From NCBI RefSeq assembly GCF_024189315.1, contig NZ_JAIZEO010000009.1:1-61094 (forward strand): 61,094 bases of DNA. Reading direction: 5' to 3'. A model generated the notes under the pieces. The model saw only the letters and a program-made list of their open reading frames with translations, was not told where the DNA came from and ran no database searches. The stretch comes from Halobacillus sp. A5. GTDB taxonomy: Bacteria > Bacillota > Bacilli > Bacillales > Halobacillaceae. Made by a program: the position numbers and the translations under genes. This document shows, one piece after another, positions 7,969-15,938 of this stretch; the stretch's first letter is position 1; every line of letters starts with the position of its first letter.

Positions 7969-8475
7969 TTAATTCTCTCTTTTATTTCGTTTTTCTATCT
8001 CTTTCTTCAGATAAACTTCACACGTTGATCCTTTCCAATATTTCGACCCAGCAATTTCTAAATCAGGGGTTGGAACAATCCCCCTTTTTACATATACATT
8101 GATTTTTGATCGATCATATTGAAGACCGTGTTCTTTTAAATACTGAGCAAATTGTGTTTGGTTTTTGTACTCATCGCTTTCTCGAATCACGCTAAAAGTA
8201 GGCTTTTTCATTAAATAGGTATCCTCGGAAAAAAAGACATGGATCGCCTGTAAAGCAAGATTCAGCCAGTCGTCGTCCAAGTGCTTATAAATGGATGCTA
8301 AATTAAAATTTTCATCGTCTGGTTCTTCAAAAAAACAGACCAGCCGCAAGAATGTTTGCTCAACATCGTTAAACTTCTTTAGAGCTTCATCATCAAGGTT
8401 CACATTTTCATTAGTTGGCATTACCTTTTCAAAGGACGACATTTGATTCACAATCAGAGCTGTAGATTTTTTCAA
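7969..8475 (-). CDS. Putative DNA-binding regulator with operator-flanked promoter
   Basis: 168 aa from TTG 8475, eight bases after AAGGAG (longer upstream frames read through the promoter). The middle is helical and acidic. The C-terminal part (QYLKEHGLQYDRSKINVYVK, then RGIVPTPDLEIAGSKYWKG) looks like a MerR/excisionase-type winged helix-turn-helix. Its promoter is framed by two near-identical GTTAAC palindromes, which suggests that it represses itself. The target genes are unknown. It does not match a family I can name. Confidence 0.6.
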   Translation of the reverse strand: MKKSTALIVNQMSSFEKVMPTNENVNLDDEALKKFNDVEQTFLRLVCFFEEPDDENFNLASIYKHLDDDWLNLALQAIHVFFSEDTYLMKKPTFSVIRESDEYKNQTQFAQYLKEHGLQYDRSKINVYVKRGIVPTPDLEIAGSKYWKGSTCEVYLKKEIEKRNKREN

Positions 8476-8488
8476 CTCAAACACTCCT

Positions 8489-8540
8489 TTGTTAACATTG
8501 TTAACAATATTATACAAAAGTTTGTTGACAATGTTAACAA
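8489..8540 (-). promoter_or_regulatory. Sigma-A promoter between two GTTAAC operators
   Basis: On the minus strand TTAACA (8532-8537) and TATAAT (8509-8514) are 17 bases apart. Two 19-base near-palindromes, TTGTTAACATTGTTAACAA at 8489-8507 and TTGTTGACAATGTTAACAA at 8522-8540, cover the start region and the -35 box. This is a classic two-site repressor layout for the gene at 7969-8475. Confidence 0.8.
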
Positions 8541-8559
8541 TAATACTCAATTTTATTTC

Positions 8560-8948
8560 TGCTACGGCAACTCAGCACAAAATTCCTTAATGGGGCACCT
8601 ACTTCGAGAACTCTTTCACGTAAAATGAAGAGCTATTCTCCAAGCAAGGTTCAGGTCGTAATTTTTGGGAAATTCGCTCAAAAATTCTCCACCTTTTCCC
8701 CCTTGCTCTCCGAATTTTGGCAGGGGCAGATAGGTCGCCAAGCCGAACATACCCAAAACGAGGATTCCAGGAACTCGGCTTGAATTAGCCATTGTACCTG
8801 CCAAACCGCTAAGCGTATCCGTTCTAGGAGAGATTTGCGAAGGAAGGGGAGATTCCCCCGCTAATTCACCCCGCCTTCACCTCACACCCCAAAACAAGGG
8901 GAAACCATGAAGGGTGATCCTATAAGGCGCAGTGATGATTTATAAGAA
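8560..8948. other. GC-richer region without a supported gene
   Basis: Base composition is clearly richer in G+C than its surroundings. Short inverted pairs such as AAGCCGA (~8750) / TCGGCTT (~8778) and GGGGGA / TCCCCC (~8855) are visible. A 62-codon minus-strand frame exists (8616-8804) but has poor start signals. It could be a structured RNA or an origin-like segment; I cannot decide. Confidence 0.35.
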
Positions 8949-8987
8949 TTATCAGCTTTGTAAATCCACATTTTTTGACGCTACTCC
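8949..8987 (-). mobile_element. Diverged Tn3-family (Tn1546-like) terminal repeat
   Basis: On the minus strand this reads GGAGTAGCGTCAAAAAATGT then GGATTTACAAAGCTGATAA. It aligns over its length with the 38-base ends at 25011 and 58783, and with the Tn3-family pattern GGGG...TAAG. It is inverted relative to those two, so any element bounded by it lay to its left. It has several mismatches and is probably inactive. Confidence 0.6.
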
Positions 8988-9033
8988 TCCATACCAATTC
9001 CTATTTCTTACTTAATCCCTTACGATAAAAAAA

Positions 9034-9059
9034 CCCCCTGCACACAGCCATGCAGGGGG
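9034..9059 (-). terminator. Terminator of ardC
   Basis: CCCCCTGCA / TGCAGGGGG with an eight-base loop. On the minus strand it is followed by a run of seven T, a few bases after the ardC stop codon. Confidence 0.9.
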
Positions 9060-9064
9060 ATGGT

Positions 9065-9889
9065 TTATACATATTCTACACCTAGAATATGGTCACTGGC
9101 TTTTTGAGCTTTTTGGGAGGCCTGGACAATCAAGGTGGGATCATCTTTTAATTTCCGTAACCATGATTGAATATAAGAGGCGCTATTATCAATGGTTTGA
9201 GTCTCAATGCCCGTCACGCCGCATAACATGGAAGCTCCTAATTCGGCAATCAGTTCTTCTCGGCTGTAGTTCTGACTGCCAAAGCTAATTTCTCCGGTGA
9301 TCCCTTCTCGATAGAGGCGGTCCTTGTGGCCGGTGCTGTGGACCATTTCGTGAAATAACGTACTGTAATACTCGTGAATGTCCTCAAAATCTTCTTTAGG
9401 GGGGACATTGATCCGATCCTCATAAGGAGCATAGTAAGCTCGACCACTCACAAAGCTATAAGAAGGACCATTGAAATACCCCTCTTTGACCCTTTCAGCT
9501 TCTTCAATGGGATCATGCTCGAACGTTTCAACGGTTCGTTTGGTTTCTAATCCTTCCACCTGCGAACCCACTTCAAACACTCGATAATACCGAAGCAAAG
9601 GGATCTTTTTTTCTTCTTCCGTTTCTTGATCTTCTACGTTAAGTATCTTCCAGAACACCACCATATGAGATGTTTCACCTTTCTTTACCTTGCCTCCAGC
9701 TTCTTTGATCTGTTTAAAAGTGGCATATTCTCCACCATCCAGCAGCATTGTATTAATGCCTCGATAGGGTTTTTGTGTTTTCCAATTGACCGCCACGCCA
9801 TTTCTAAAAGGTTTTCTCCAGGGAACGACGCCCTGCTCCAACTTCTCAATCATTTGGTTCGTAATCATTTCATAGATTTTTTTACTCAT
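9065..9889 (-). CDS. ArdC-type antirestriction protein
   Basis: 274 aa, full length for the short ArdC form. The N-terminal single-strand-DNA-binding domain begins KIYEMITNQMIEKLEQGVVP and has W-RKPF. The C-terminal zinc-metallopeptidase-like domain carries HEMVHSTGH (residues ~181-189), with a downstream Glu in REELIAELGA. ArdC proteins enter with transferred DNA and protect it against host restriction, which fits a conjugative plasmid. The start has AGGAGGAAG upstream. Its leader holds structured element A, so expression may be RNA-controlled. Confidence 0.9.
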   Translation of the reverse strand: MSKKIYEMITNQMIEKLEQGVVPWRKPFRNGVAVNWKTQKPYRGINTMLLDGGEYATFKQIKEAGGKVKKGETSHMVVFWKILNVEDQETEEEKKIPLLRYYRVFEVGSQVEGLETKRTVETFEHDPIEEAERVKEGYFNGPSYSFVSGRAYYAPYEDRINVPPKEDFEDIHEYYSTLFHEMVHSTGHKDRLYREGITGEISFGSQNYSREELIAELGASMLCGVTGIETQTIDNSASYIQSWLRKLKDDPTLIVQASQKAQKASDHILGVEYV

Positions 9890-9914
9890 GATTCTTCCTC
9901 CTTATTTTTCTTTT

Positions 9915-10180
9915 GGAACGCCGAAACGAAGGTGGTTCCCCAAAAGGGAATGATTTTTCCCTTTTGCTATGGAGAATCTCAAAACGCCCATAAAAAGGTG
10001 TCCATAACACCATGGAATACCGTAGCGAAGCGAGGATATGCCGTGAAAGGTTATGGACTCCTTTTTCATCTTCTTGGCTTGCTGCAGGAAAGGTTCGGGT
10101 GTCCTGCCTGCTGCAAGGTTAGAAGATGTGGGAGGTTTTACGATTCGGAGGGCAAAAGGAAAAATAAGCAAAATAAAAAA
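9915..10180 (-). ncRNA. Structured element A, copy 1 (ardC leader)
   Basis: About 265 bases closely related to 35331-35595 in the opposite orientation. The copies share CAGGAAAGGTTCGGGTGTCC, GTTTTACGATTCGGAG and GGAATACCGTAGCGAA. Stems are kept although bases differ: CATCTTCT/AGAAGATG here is AATCTTCT/AGAAGATT there, and GCCCA/TGGG here is ACACA/TGTG there. The outer stem TTTTTCC.CTTTTGC / GCAAAAGGAAAAA encloses everything. Read on the minus strand it forms the ardC leader. Function and transcribed strand are inferred. Confidence 0.65.
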
Positions 10181-10198
10181 AGCAGACGCAGGTCTGCT
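10181..10198 (-). terminator. Terminator-like hairpin before element A, copy 1
   Basis: AGCAGAC GCAG GTCTGCT, followed on the minus strand by TTTTTTTATTTT. Copy 2 has the equivalent hairpin at 35313-35330. It ends transcription coming from the 10413 gene or forms part of element A. Confidence 0.75.
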
Positions 10199-10268
10199 TT
10201 CCTTTGGGTGAACGTAAGTTTTGTTTTTGAACTTCGACTCGTTCGGGATGGCCGATAGGTAAACGGAA

Positions 10269-10402
10269 CAGGAACGTAGGGAGTGTTGGCGAAGGAATGA
10301 GCTTACAATCCCTCGGTATCGGGGCGGTTAATCCCGAAGCGACATATAGGGGCTGACGAAAAGCGTTGGTTGCTTTTGGATCAGCCCCTTATGCCGTCGC
10401 CC
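10269..10402 (+). ncRNA. Structured element B, copy 1
   Basis: 134 bases similar to 35608-35742 in the same orientation. Shared blocks include TGTTGGCGAAG, AATGAGC and GAAGCGACA/CAGCGACA. The main stem CATATAGGGGCTGA/TCAGCCCCTTATG is matched in copy 2 by CACATACAGAATGA/TCAGTCTGTAGTG, so pairing survives base change. An inner stem AAAAGC/GCTTTT is AGGAAGC/GCTTCCT in copy 2. Conserved pairing with different bases supports an RNA. Role unknown. Confidence 0.62.
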
Positions 10403-10412
10403 TAAAAGTTTT

Positions 10413-10652
10413 TTAGAAATCCGCATCAAAAATACCCTCTGAAATAAAACCATCGGCTTGAAGAAGAAATCGTTTCAAAGAAGAATCCGGTAACGTAGAA
10501 ACTTTGGAGTGAATATAAATGGGGGAAAACTGAGGACGCTCTTGATCGATCACGACAATCTGCCGGTCTCCATCATCCATGCGATAGGTACAATCGATCG
10601 TGTAACGCGAACGACCACTGCGTTCTAACATTAACTCTATTTTCTTATTCAT
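10413..10652 (-). CDS. Small protein of unknown function
   Basis: 79 aa from ATG 10652, eight bases after AAAGGAGG. Begins MNKKIELMLERSGRSRYTID and looks like a small alpha/beta domain (YRMDDGDRQIVVIDQERPQF). It lies between structured element B and the 54-bp palindrome. No family recognised. Its upstream region holds the strong palindrome, so it may share control with the divergent AbrB-Doc pair. Confidence 0.6.
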   Translation of the reverse strand: MNKKIELMLERSGRSRYTIDCTYRMDDGDRQIVVIDQERPQFSPIYIHSKVSTLPDSSLKRFLLQADGFISEGIFDADF

Positions 10653-10738
10653 ACCATGAACCTCCTTTCTAGGTGGGTATATAAAGAGTTCGACTTTACT
10701 CCGATATCTCCTCTCTGATTTCTCTTTTTCTCCTATAC

Positions 10739-10792
10739 TGTACCTCCTAGGACACAAACGTTTACGTAAACGTTTGTGTCCTAGGAGGTACA
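10739..10792. repeat. Perfect 54-bp palindrome P6
   Basis: Two 27-base halves pair without mismatch. The core is CACAAACGTTTAC/GTAAACGTTTGTG, extended outward by TACCTCCTAGGA / TCCTAGGAGGTA. It lies between the divergent 10413 gene and the AbrB-Doc operon. It may work as a shared operator or partition site; the outer part also contains an AGGAGGT on each strand. Confidence 0.92.
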
Positions 10793-10904
10793 CGGTTTTT
10801 TCTGTAAAATACAGTGTATTTGTGTTAGTATGTAAGTACATCATTATGTGAGTATGTATAATATATATATAAGTAAGAAATGATAGAAAGGAGAATAATA
10901 AGAA

Positions 10905-11168
10905 ATGAGTGGAATGGCCTTGAGTAAAAAAGAAACTCGTAAGGTAGTACAGACTGGAAACAGTCTTGGAGTGGGGTTACCGAAATCAATTATTGATTCA
11001 CTAAAAATAAAGCGTGGGGATGAGATCGAATTTGATGTAAAGGATAATCAGATTATCTTAAATAAAAAGAGGAAGTGGGAAGAGGAAGTGGATACGGAAA
11101 TGTTAGAAATGCTTTCGGAAACCTTTGAAGAACACGACGAAGTTTTCAAAAACCTGAAGGACCGCTAA
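10905..11168 (+). CDS. AbrB/MazE-type antitoxin
   Basis: 87 aa. Residues ~9-55 form a swapped-hairpin AbrB domain: RKVVQTGNSLGVGLPKSIID, LKIKRGDEIEFDVKDNQIIL. The acidic C-terminus (EEEVDTEMLEMLSETFEEHD) should wrap the toxin. Its stop codon touches the start of the Doc gene. Doc toxins are classically paired with Phd; AbrB-Doc pairs are a known alternative in Firmicutes. It probably represses its own operon together with Doc. Confidence 0.87.
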   Translation: MSGMALSKKETRKVVQTGNSLGVGLPKSIIDSLKIKRGDEIEFDVKDNQIILNKKRKWEEEVDTEMLEMLSETFEEHDEVFKNLKDR

Positions 11169-11573
11169 ATGAGGATAGCTTATTTAAGAACCAAAGACGT
11201 AGTATTAATCCACTTTATGGTCATGAAAAAGTACGGAGGAGGAGAACAGGCTGGGATCAAAGATCAAGGGTTACTTGAATCAGCTATTTATCGTCCACAA
11301 CAGACCGCATTTGAAAAAGATGCCTATCCCACAGTTTTTGAGAAAGCTGCAGCATTATTTGAGTCATTGGCTAGAAACCATTGCTTCTACAATGGAAATA
11401 AAAGAACAGCCCTGGCTTCGCTTGATATCTTTCTAAAGAAAAACGGCTACAAACTAAAGAAGAATACGCCTGGGAATGAGGAATATACCGTAGTCGTTGC
11501 TCAAGGAAAAGGAGGGACGATTACGGATATAACTGGATGGTTAGAAGCCCATACATCAAAGTATCAAAATTAA
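11169..11573 (+). CDS. doc: Doc-family (Fic fold) toxin
   Basis: 134 aa. The Fic core is HCFYNGNKRTALASLDIFL (residues ~77-95), matching HxFx(D/N)GNKR. IKDQGLLESAIYRPQQTAFE matches the conserved N-terminal Doc helix region. Doc phosphorylates elongation factor Tu and stops translation unless neutralised. The start follows the antitoxin stop codon directly, so translation is coupled. The last ~45 bases plus the palindrome just after are duplicated, in decayed form, at 21001-21083, on the far side of the bacteriocin region. Confidence 0.9.
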   Translation: MRIAYLRTKDVVLIHFMVMKKYGGGEQAGIKDQGLLESAIYRPQQTAFEKDAYPTVFEKAAALFESLARNHCFYNGNKRTALASLDIFLKKNGYKLKKNTPGNEEYTVVVAQGKGGTITDITGWLEAHTSKYQN

Positions 11574-11580
11574 ACCTTCA

Positions 11581-11620
11581 TAACCACAAACGTAAACATC
11601 AACGTTTACGTTTGTGGTTA
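11581..11620. repeat. Plasmid palindrome P7, after doc
   Basis: Perfect 17-base arms TAACCACAAACGTAAAC / GTTTACGTTTGTGGTTA around ATCAAC, eight bases after the doc stop codon. Confidence 0.9.
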
Positions 11621-11740
11621 TTGTGCCTAATAACGGGGAAGGTGAGCCTTATTGATTTAAAACCTTGAAGTTCGTAAACCAATTAAAAGGGTAACGTATC
11701 ATCTGCTGCATGGTGAACAGAGGAGGCTACCAATCATTTA

Positions 11741-11771
11741 AAAACAACACTCTATAAAAAAGTGTTGTTTT
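11741..11771. terminator. Bidirectional terminator after the pheromone gene
   Basis: AAAACAACACT / AGTGTTGTTTT with T runs in both directions. It lies seven bases beyond the 3' end of the minus-strand pheromone gene. Confidence 0.85.
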
Positions 11772-11777
11772 TGAGAC

Positions 11778-11954
11778 TTAGATTTGGATTTGGATTGTAT
11801 CTCTTCTTTCATCAATTGAATTAGCTTCCGGAAAGTCATCGTTATCAGGTTTATGAGGAGGATCCGGGAGGTTCGGAAAACCTGAAATTTCCGGAAGTCC
11901 TATGGAAATGGTAAAAGCAAATGCTAACAGGAAATGTGATATTTTCTTTTTCAA
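11778..11954 (-). CDS. Exported pro-pheromone, cognate of the RNPP regulator
   Basis: 58 aa from TTG 11954, eight bases after AAGGAG. The TTG shares four bases (TTGA) with the stop of the regulator gene, so translation is coupled. Residues 1-25 are a signal peptide (MKKKISHFLLAFAFTISIGL). The rest is short and polar, Pro/Asp-rich (GFPNLPDPPHKPDNDD), ending ANSIDERRDTIQIQI. In PlcR-PapR, NprR-NprX and similar RNPP systems a small exported precursor encoded just 3' of the regulator is processed and re-imported to bind its TPR domain. That role is inferred from position and layout; the mature segment is unknown. Confidence 0.75.
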   Translation of the reverse strand: MKKKISHFLLAFAFTISIGLPEISGFPNLPDPPHKPDNDDFPEANSIDERRDTIQIQI

Positions 11955-13225
11955 TATAAAAACTCCTTTATGCTATTTTCGTTAGTACTCTCTAAATATC
12001 GCTCATAATAATGAGTTGATTTTTTATATAGCATGTTCTTTTTATAGAGGGTAGCTAAGAGTAAATTCAGCTCCTGATAAAGAGACGGATTATATTTTTG
12101 GTAATAAGGAAGGGCCTCCTTTTCTAAAGTCTTAAATAGGGATTTAGTTTCCTGATTTTCCAGCGAAAGAAGCTTCATTATTTTGAACTTGTAATAAAAA
12201 GCGTAATTATTTTCTTCTTCCGAAAGTTTAATCCCTTTCTTTATGTATTCCAATTGTAGTTCTAGTTGGTTGTTCTTTTTAAAAACATAAGCTAATACAT
12301 ACATACTGCTTAAACGTTCTTTAGGGGATTTCTTATGTTCTAGAGCCTTTTTTAAATATTGAGTAGCTAGGTCATATTCTCTTTTTAATGAGTAGGTGTA
12401 ACCTAGGTTGTGATAGATCTTCCCTAAATATTTCTGATCGTTTATAGGGGCACTAATAGTAAGTAATTTTAAAAATTGTTTTTCCGCTAGTGAATGTTTT
12501 TCTATTCGGTTGTAGTTGATTCCAATAAGTATATTACAATCTAAAATTCTCTGAAAATGCAATTGATTATTGTAAATGTCCAAAGCCTTTTTCGTATAAA
12601 ATATGGAATCATTAATATTCATTAACTGAGCATTAACTAATCCTAGCTGATAATTTATGTTAGCTTGAGCTTGCTCGAGGTCAATTTCATTCATGATTTC
12701 TTTTGCTTTCTTATAGGAGTTTAAACTGTCCAGTGGTGAGCCAAATAAATACTGATACAATCCATAGGAATTAAAGAACCAAAACCTAAATTCTTTAGAT
12801 AAGTAACTCAAGTTTTGCTTTGCTTCATCTAATTTTTCCATAGCTTTTCGTTCGTCTCTTTGGTATAGGAAGTATTGAGCTAAAATTAGTTTATATCCAA
12901 TTTGTAAATTAGGATCAATCTTATCCTTAATCTTTTCTTGAATTTCTCCCAACCGACACGAAATCTCATGTAGATTAATTCGATCTACGATTCCATAGTA
13001 AACATCTTTCATTAGGTTTATTAAGCCCTGGTTATTGTCCCCCTTTAATCCTAAGGGTTCTAAATCCAGCTTTTTGCAAATATGGGATAGAATATCTTGT
13101 TTAGGCTTTATGGTGTTATTTTCAACTTTACTTATGTAAGTGATAGAACATATTCCATCAGCCAGTTGCTCTTGAGTTAATCCTAATTCCTTTCTTTTAT
13201 ACCGTATGAATTTTCCCACAAACAT
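11951..13225 (-). CDS. RNPP-type quorum-sensing regulator (HTH + TPR)
   Basis: 424 aa from ATG 13225 with AGGAGG upstream. Residues ~1-62 form an XRE helix-turn-helix (RYKRKELGLTQEQLADGICS, ITYISKVENNTIKPKQDIL). The rest is a series of tetratricopeptide-like helices, e.g. YHNLGYTYSLKREYDLATQY and GKIYHNLGY. This is the build of PlcR/NprR/Rgg-class receptors that bind re-imported peptides. The overlapping exported-peptide gene supports that. It lies at the edge of the bacteriocin module and probably controls it. Base composition is AT-rich like the rest of the module. Confidence 0.87.
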   Translation of the reverse strand: MFVGKFIRYKRKELGLTQEQLADGICSITYISKVENNTIKPKQDILSHICKKLDLEPLGLKGDNNQGLINLMKDVYYGIVDRINLHEISCRLGEIQEKIKDKIDPNLQIGYKLILAQYFLYQRDERKAMEKLDEAKQNLSYLSKEFRFWFFNSYGLYQYLFGSPLDSLNSYKKAKEIMNEIDLEQAQANINYQLGLVNAQLMNINDSIFYTKKALDIYNNQLHFQRILDCNILIGINYNRIEKHSLAEKQFLKLLTISAPINDQKYLGKIYHNLGYTYSLKREYDLATQYLKKALEHKKSPKERLSSMYVLAYVFKKNNQLELQLEYIKKGIKLSEEENNYAFYYKFKIMKLLSLENQETKSLFKTLEKEALPYYQKYNPSLYQELNLLLATLYKKNMLYKKSTHYYERYLESTNENSIKEFLY

Positions 13226-13444
13226 GTTAAATCCTCCTCTATATTGAAAAAATATAGAAAGCAAACGCATCTATACCATTTTTTTCAATACATGGATATT
13301 TTAACATTGGCTCTATAAACGAGTATAGAAAATCTGAGAAAAAAGACTTTCTTTACATAATAACATGGATGTGGATGAAAATTTCCGGCTTCTTTTCCGG
13401 TCGAAGAAGTTAAAATGGGAGAAGAAAACACTCTTTGTAGTAAA

Positions 13445-13678
13445 TTACATGACTTTTCGCCTCGAATCCTCCTTGAGTTTAAACGAATAAGCTTTCACTA
13501 CAAGGCCTACTCTTGTTTGGACATTATGTCTTTTCATCATCTTGGAAATATGATACTCAATATTTCTTTGGGAATAATTAAGAGTAAGGGCTATTTCTTT
13601 GTTAGAGGCTTCTAAGGCAATCATGTCTAAAATTCTTTCTTCAATTGGAGAGAATCTAGCATCTAATCCTTTTCCCAT
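13445..13678 (-). CDS. LuxR/GerE-type DNA-binding protein
   Basis: 77 aa with a good ribosome site (GAGGAG). It consists of little more than a LuxR C-terminal helix-turn-helix: FSPIEERILDMIALEASNKE, IALTLNYSQRNIEYHISKMM. There is no receiver domain. Stand-alone LuxR-type helices of this size occur in bacteriocin and competence-type gene clusters as regulators. Its position between the RNPP regulator and the bacteriocin transporter genes suggests a role in controlling them. Confidence 0.8.
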   Translation of the reverse strand: MGKGLDARFSPIEERILDMIALEASNKEIALTLNYSQRNIEYHISKMMKRHNVQTRVGLVVKAYSFKLKEDSRRKVM

Positions 13679-13812
13679 GTAATCGCTCCTCTATTAGTTT
13701 CGTTATTACAATGGTAACAGACAAAATTATCTACTTGTATTGAAAAAATTGTAATATAATCACGCTTTAAGGCCCCTATTTTGATGAAATTTTCCGAATA
13801 TATAAAAAAAAA

Positions 13813-13832
13813 CGAAAATCCTCAGATTTTCG
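13813..13832 (-). terminator. Terminator of the bacteriocin-ABC operon
   Basis: CGAAAATC / GATTTTCG with a four-base loop, followed on the minus strand by nine T. It stands just after the stop of the 13835 permease gene. Confidence 0.93.
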
Positions 13833-13834
13833 AA

Positions 13835-15262
13835 TCAGTTCTTCACCATTATACTGTTGTTAGAAGATGTCACCTTTTTTCTTTTCTTGAAGTCGGAAAA
13901 TTGATACCGTACTAGACACGTAACTATAAATAAAACTCCTCCCAATGCTAATTGGCCAATATAATTCAAAGAGGATAGAAAAAGCACCTCTATCGTTAAA
14001 CCGACCACAAGAAAGCTAATAAAGAGGGCAATCTTGGTTTTCTTCGTGACTTTGTATATATAAAAGCTTTCTAACAAGAGACCTAACATTAAAAAGGTAA
14101 AGAAAGCAATATACCCCGTTAAAATATGGTTCAGAGGAGCCCCTTCAACTATGGTATATAACCATAGCAAGAAGTTAAAATTCATAAACAAAAAGAAACT
14201 GTTTACAATATCCCAGGCTTTTCTCTCTGTTTTAAGACTGAGGGGTAAGAAGTCCATTCTATTTTTTTCGTTAAAATTGTAATCCATTTTCACATTACTA
14301 ATATTCAAGAAGTTAATAATGAATCCAATATACAAAATATCAAAAAGAATATCTGTATCCTGGCCAATGGACGAGGAAGAGAAAAAGCTTTTACTGATAA
14401 TAAGAAAAACTAAAACAGTCGTATTCATTCGAAGAATAGCGCTTAAGTAGTCAACATCCCTAAATAATTTAGTAAAAGTAATTTTAATCAACGTTTGAAA
14501 GTGCTTATTTGCCTTAAAAACTAAGCTGAATATATGAGAGAGCGAGGCTGTATAGTTATTAAATTTAGGGAAATTAAAGTTACTTTGATTATCCCTTAAA
14601 AGGCTTCTTAAAATAAACTTGTAGGTTCCTAAGGAAATGAATAAAAAGATAGTAATGAGTGAAAGAATCAACTGTATAGATAAGGAAACTTCCATTTGAG
14701 CTCTTAAACTAAGTAAGTCACTGAATGATATATAGGCGATAAAAGCTACAATTAAAAAGATAAAACTCCAATAAGGAAGTTTTAATTCGCGCGTTTTCAT
14801 CCAAACAATAAAGAACTCGAAATACGTTCTGAAAAACTTGATACAGGTGCTAAGAAACAATAAAAGTAAAATATTTGAAACTGGTGTGTCAATCGTCAGT
14901 AAGAATATGATTATAATGGCGATTTCCAGGCCAAATTCCCATGTGAATCCACTTAAAATAAAGTGAAAGAAGAATAATTGATTTTCCTTAATGGGGACAG
15001 TCTTTGAAAAACTTATGATGCTGGTAGTGCTTTCATACAAAGTGATAAAAACAAATAATAGCAACAATTCCAATACTACATATATCCCTAAATAAAAGGA
15101 TATGAAAGTATCGCTAGAAACATTAAAAACATAAAAAACGCTATAGAGAATAATGATCCATAAAACAAAATAAAATAAAAATTTCCCCAAAATCATTTTG
15201 GGGGTGTTTGGAGGCGATTCAGTATAAATGCTATGTAGTTTACTATAGGATTTAAACTTCAT
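13835..15262 (-). CDS. ABC transporter membrane protein of the bacteriocin operon
   Basis: 475 aa from ATG 15262, which overlaps the end of the ATPase gene (ATGAAGTTTAA). It has about ten to twelve hydrophobic segments across its length and few charged loops, e.g. FLFYFVLWIIILYSVFYVF near residue 35 and TVLVFLIISKSF mid-protein. It is the permease partner of the ATPase encoded upstream. The family is not obvious. In leaderless and circular bacteriocin clusters such ATPase/permease pairs export the peptide or protect the producer. Confidence 0.75.
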   Translation of the reverse strand: MKFKSYSKLHSIYTESPPNTPKMILGKFLFYFVLWIIILYSVFYVFNVSSDTFISFYLGIYVVLELLLLFVFITLYESTTSIISFSKTVPIKENQLFFFHFILSGFTWEFGLEIAIIIIFLLTIDTPVSNILLLLFLSTCIKFFRTYFEFFIVWMKTRELKLPYWSFIFLIVAFIAYISFSDLLSLRAQMEVSLSIQLILSLITIFLFISLGTYKFILRSLLRDNQSNFNFPKFNNYTASLSHIFSLVFKANKHFQTLIKITFTKLFRDVDYLSAILRMNTTVLVFLIISKSFFSSSSIGQDTDILFDILYIGFIINFLNISNVKMDYNFNEKNRMDFLPLSLKTERKAWDIVNSFFLFMNFNFLLWLYTIVEGAPLNHILTGYIAFFTFLMLGLLLESFYIYKVTKKTKIALFISFLVVGLTIEVLFLSSLNYIGQLALGGVLFIVTCLVRYQFSDFKKRKKVTSSNNSIMVKN

Positions 15263-15938
15263 ATTGATCAACTTCTCTTTTTGTAGTTTGATGAGGACTA
15301 ACAAGCTTACCCTCTTTTAATATGTAAATTACATCAGAAATATCTTTTACATAATCAATGATATGACTGGTAAATAAGGTCACTTTCCCTTGCATTTTTC
15401 TCTCTTCAAAGAGTTGTTTCACCCACTCTACTGCGTCAAAATCTAAACCTTCAAAGATTTCATCACAAACCAGCACTTCTGGTTGGAATAACAAGCTCCC
15501 TACTAATTGAACCTTCTTTTTACTACCGAATGATAAGGATTTAAAGGAAGTCTGAAGATCCTTAATAAGATTTAATTCTTTCATATATTTAGTATACATT
15601 TCCTCGCCCAATTCAGGTTGAAGATCATAAATCGAAATGATCAAATCAAAGTACTCTTTAGGGGTTAACTTTTCTAGATGAAGCTGATGATCAGATGAAA
15701 TGAAGGCCGTATTTTTACGAACGAAGATTTGGTCTTTATTAGAATGACCTAATAAGTTAATTTCTCCCTTATCAGCATCCATGTAGTTGAGAAGGCAATT
15801 TAGAAAGACACTTTTTCCCGTTCCATTATTTCCTATGACAGCTACAATGGAGGGCGTGTCTACTTCTAGATCGAGGTATTCTAAAATTCTCTTACTCCCA
15901 AAACTTTTCATTAAACCCTGTACTTTTATGTATGTCAT
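15252..15938 (-). CDS. ABC transporter ATPase of the bacteriocin operon
   Basis: 228 aa. Walker A GNNGTGKSVFLN (residues ~36-47), signature LSFGSKKKVQ (a variant of LSGGQ, ~135) and Walker B EVLVCDEIFEGLD (~153). The H-loop is in FTSHIIDYV. Single nucleotide-binding domain, cytosolic face. Transcribed after the bacteriocin candidate (122-base gap, no terminator seen) and overlapping the permease gene, so the three form one operon. Confidence 0.88.
   Translation of the reverse strand: MTYIKVQGLMKSFGSKRILEYLDLEVDTPSIVAVIGNNGTGKSVFLNCLLNYMDADKGEINLLGHSNKDQIFVRKNTAFISSDHQLHLEKLTPKEYFDLIISIYDLQPELGEEMYTKYMKELNLIKDLQTSFKSLSFGSKKKVQLVGSLLFQPEVLVCDEIFEGLDFDAVEWVKQLFEERKMQGKVTLFTSHIIDYVKDISDVIYILKEGKLVSPHQTTKREVDQYEV

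Noticed and set aside
8616-8804. 62-codon minus-strand frame
   Set aside because: Long for chance because the region is GC-rich, but there is no ribosome site and the composition is unlike a normal protein; treated as non-coding.
9902-10171. Possible protein inside element A (and its counterpart at 35257-35559)
   Set aside because: The frames look similar between copies only because the DNA is homologous. Changes are paired in stems and the frames break at different points, so RNA is the better reading.
10905-11573. Classical Phd-Doc pair
   Set aside because: The antitoxin is an AbrB/MazE-type protein, not Phd; kept as AbrB-Doc.
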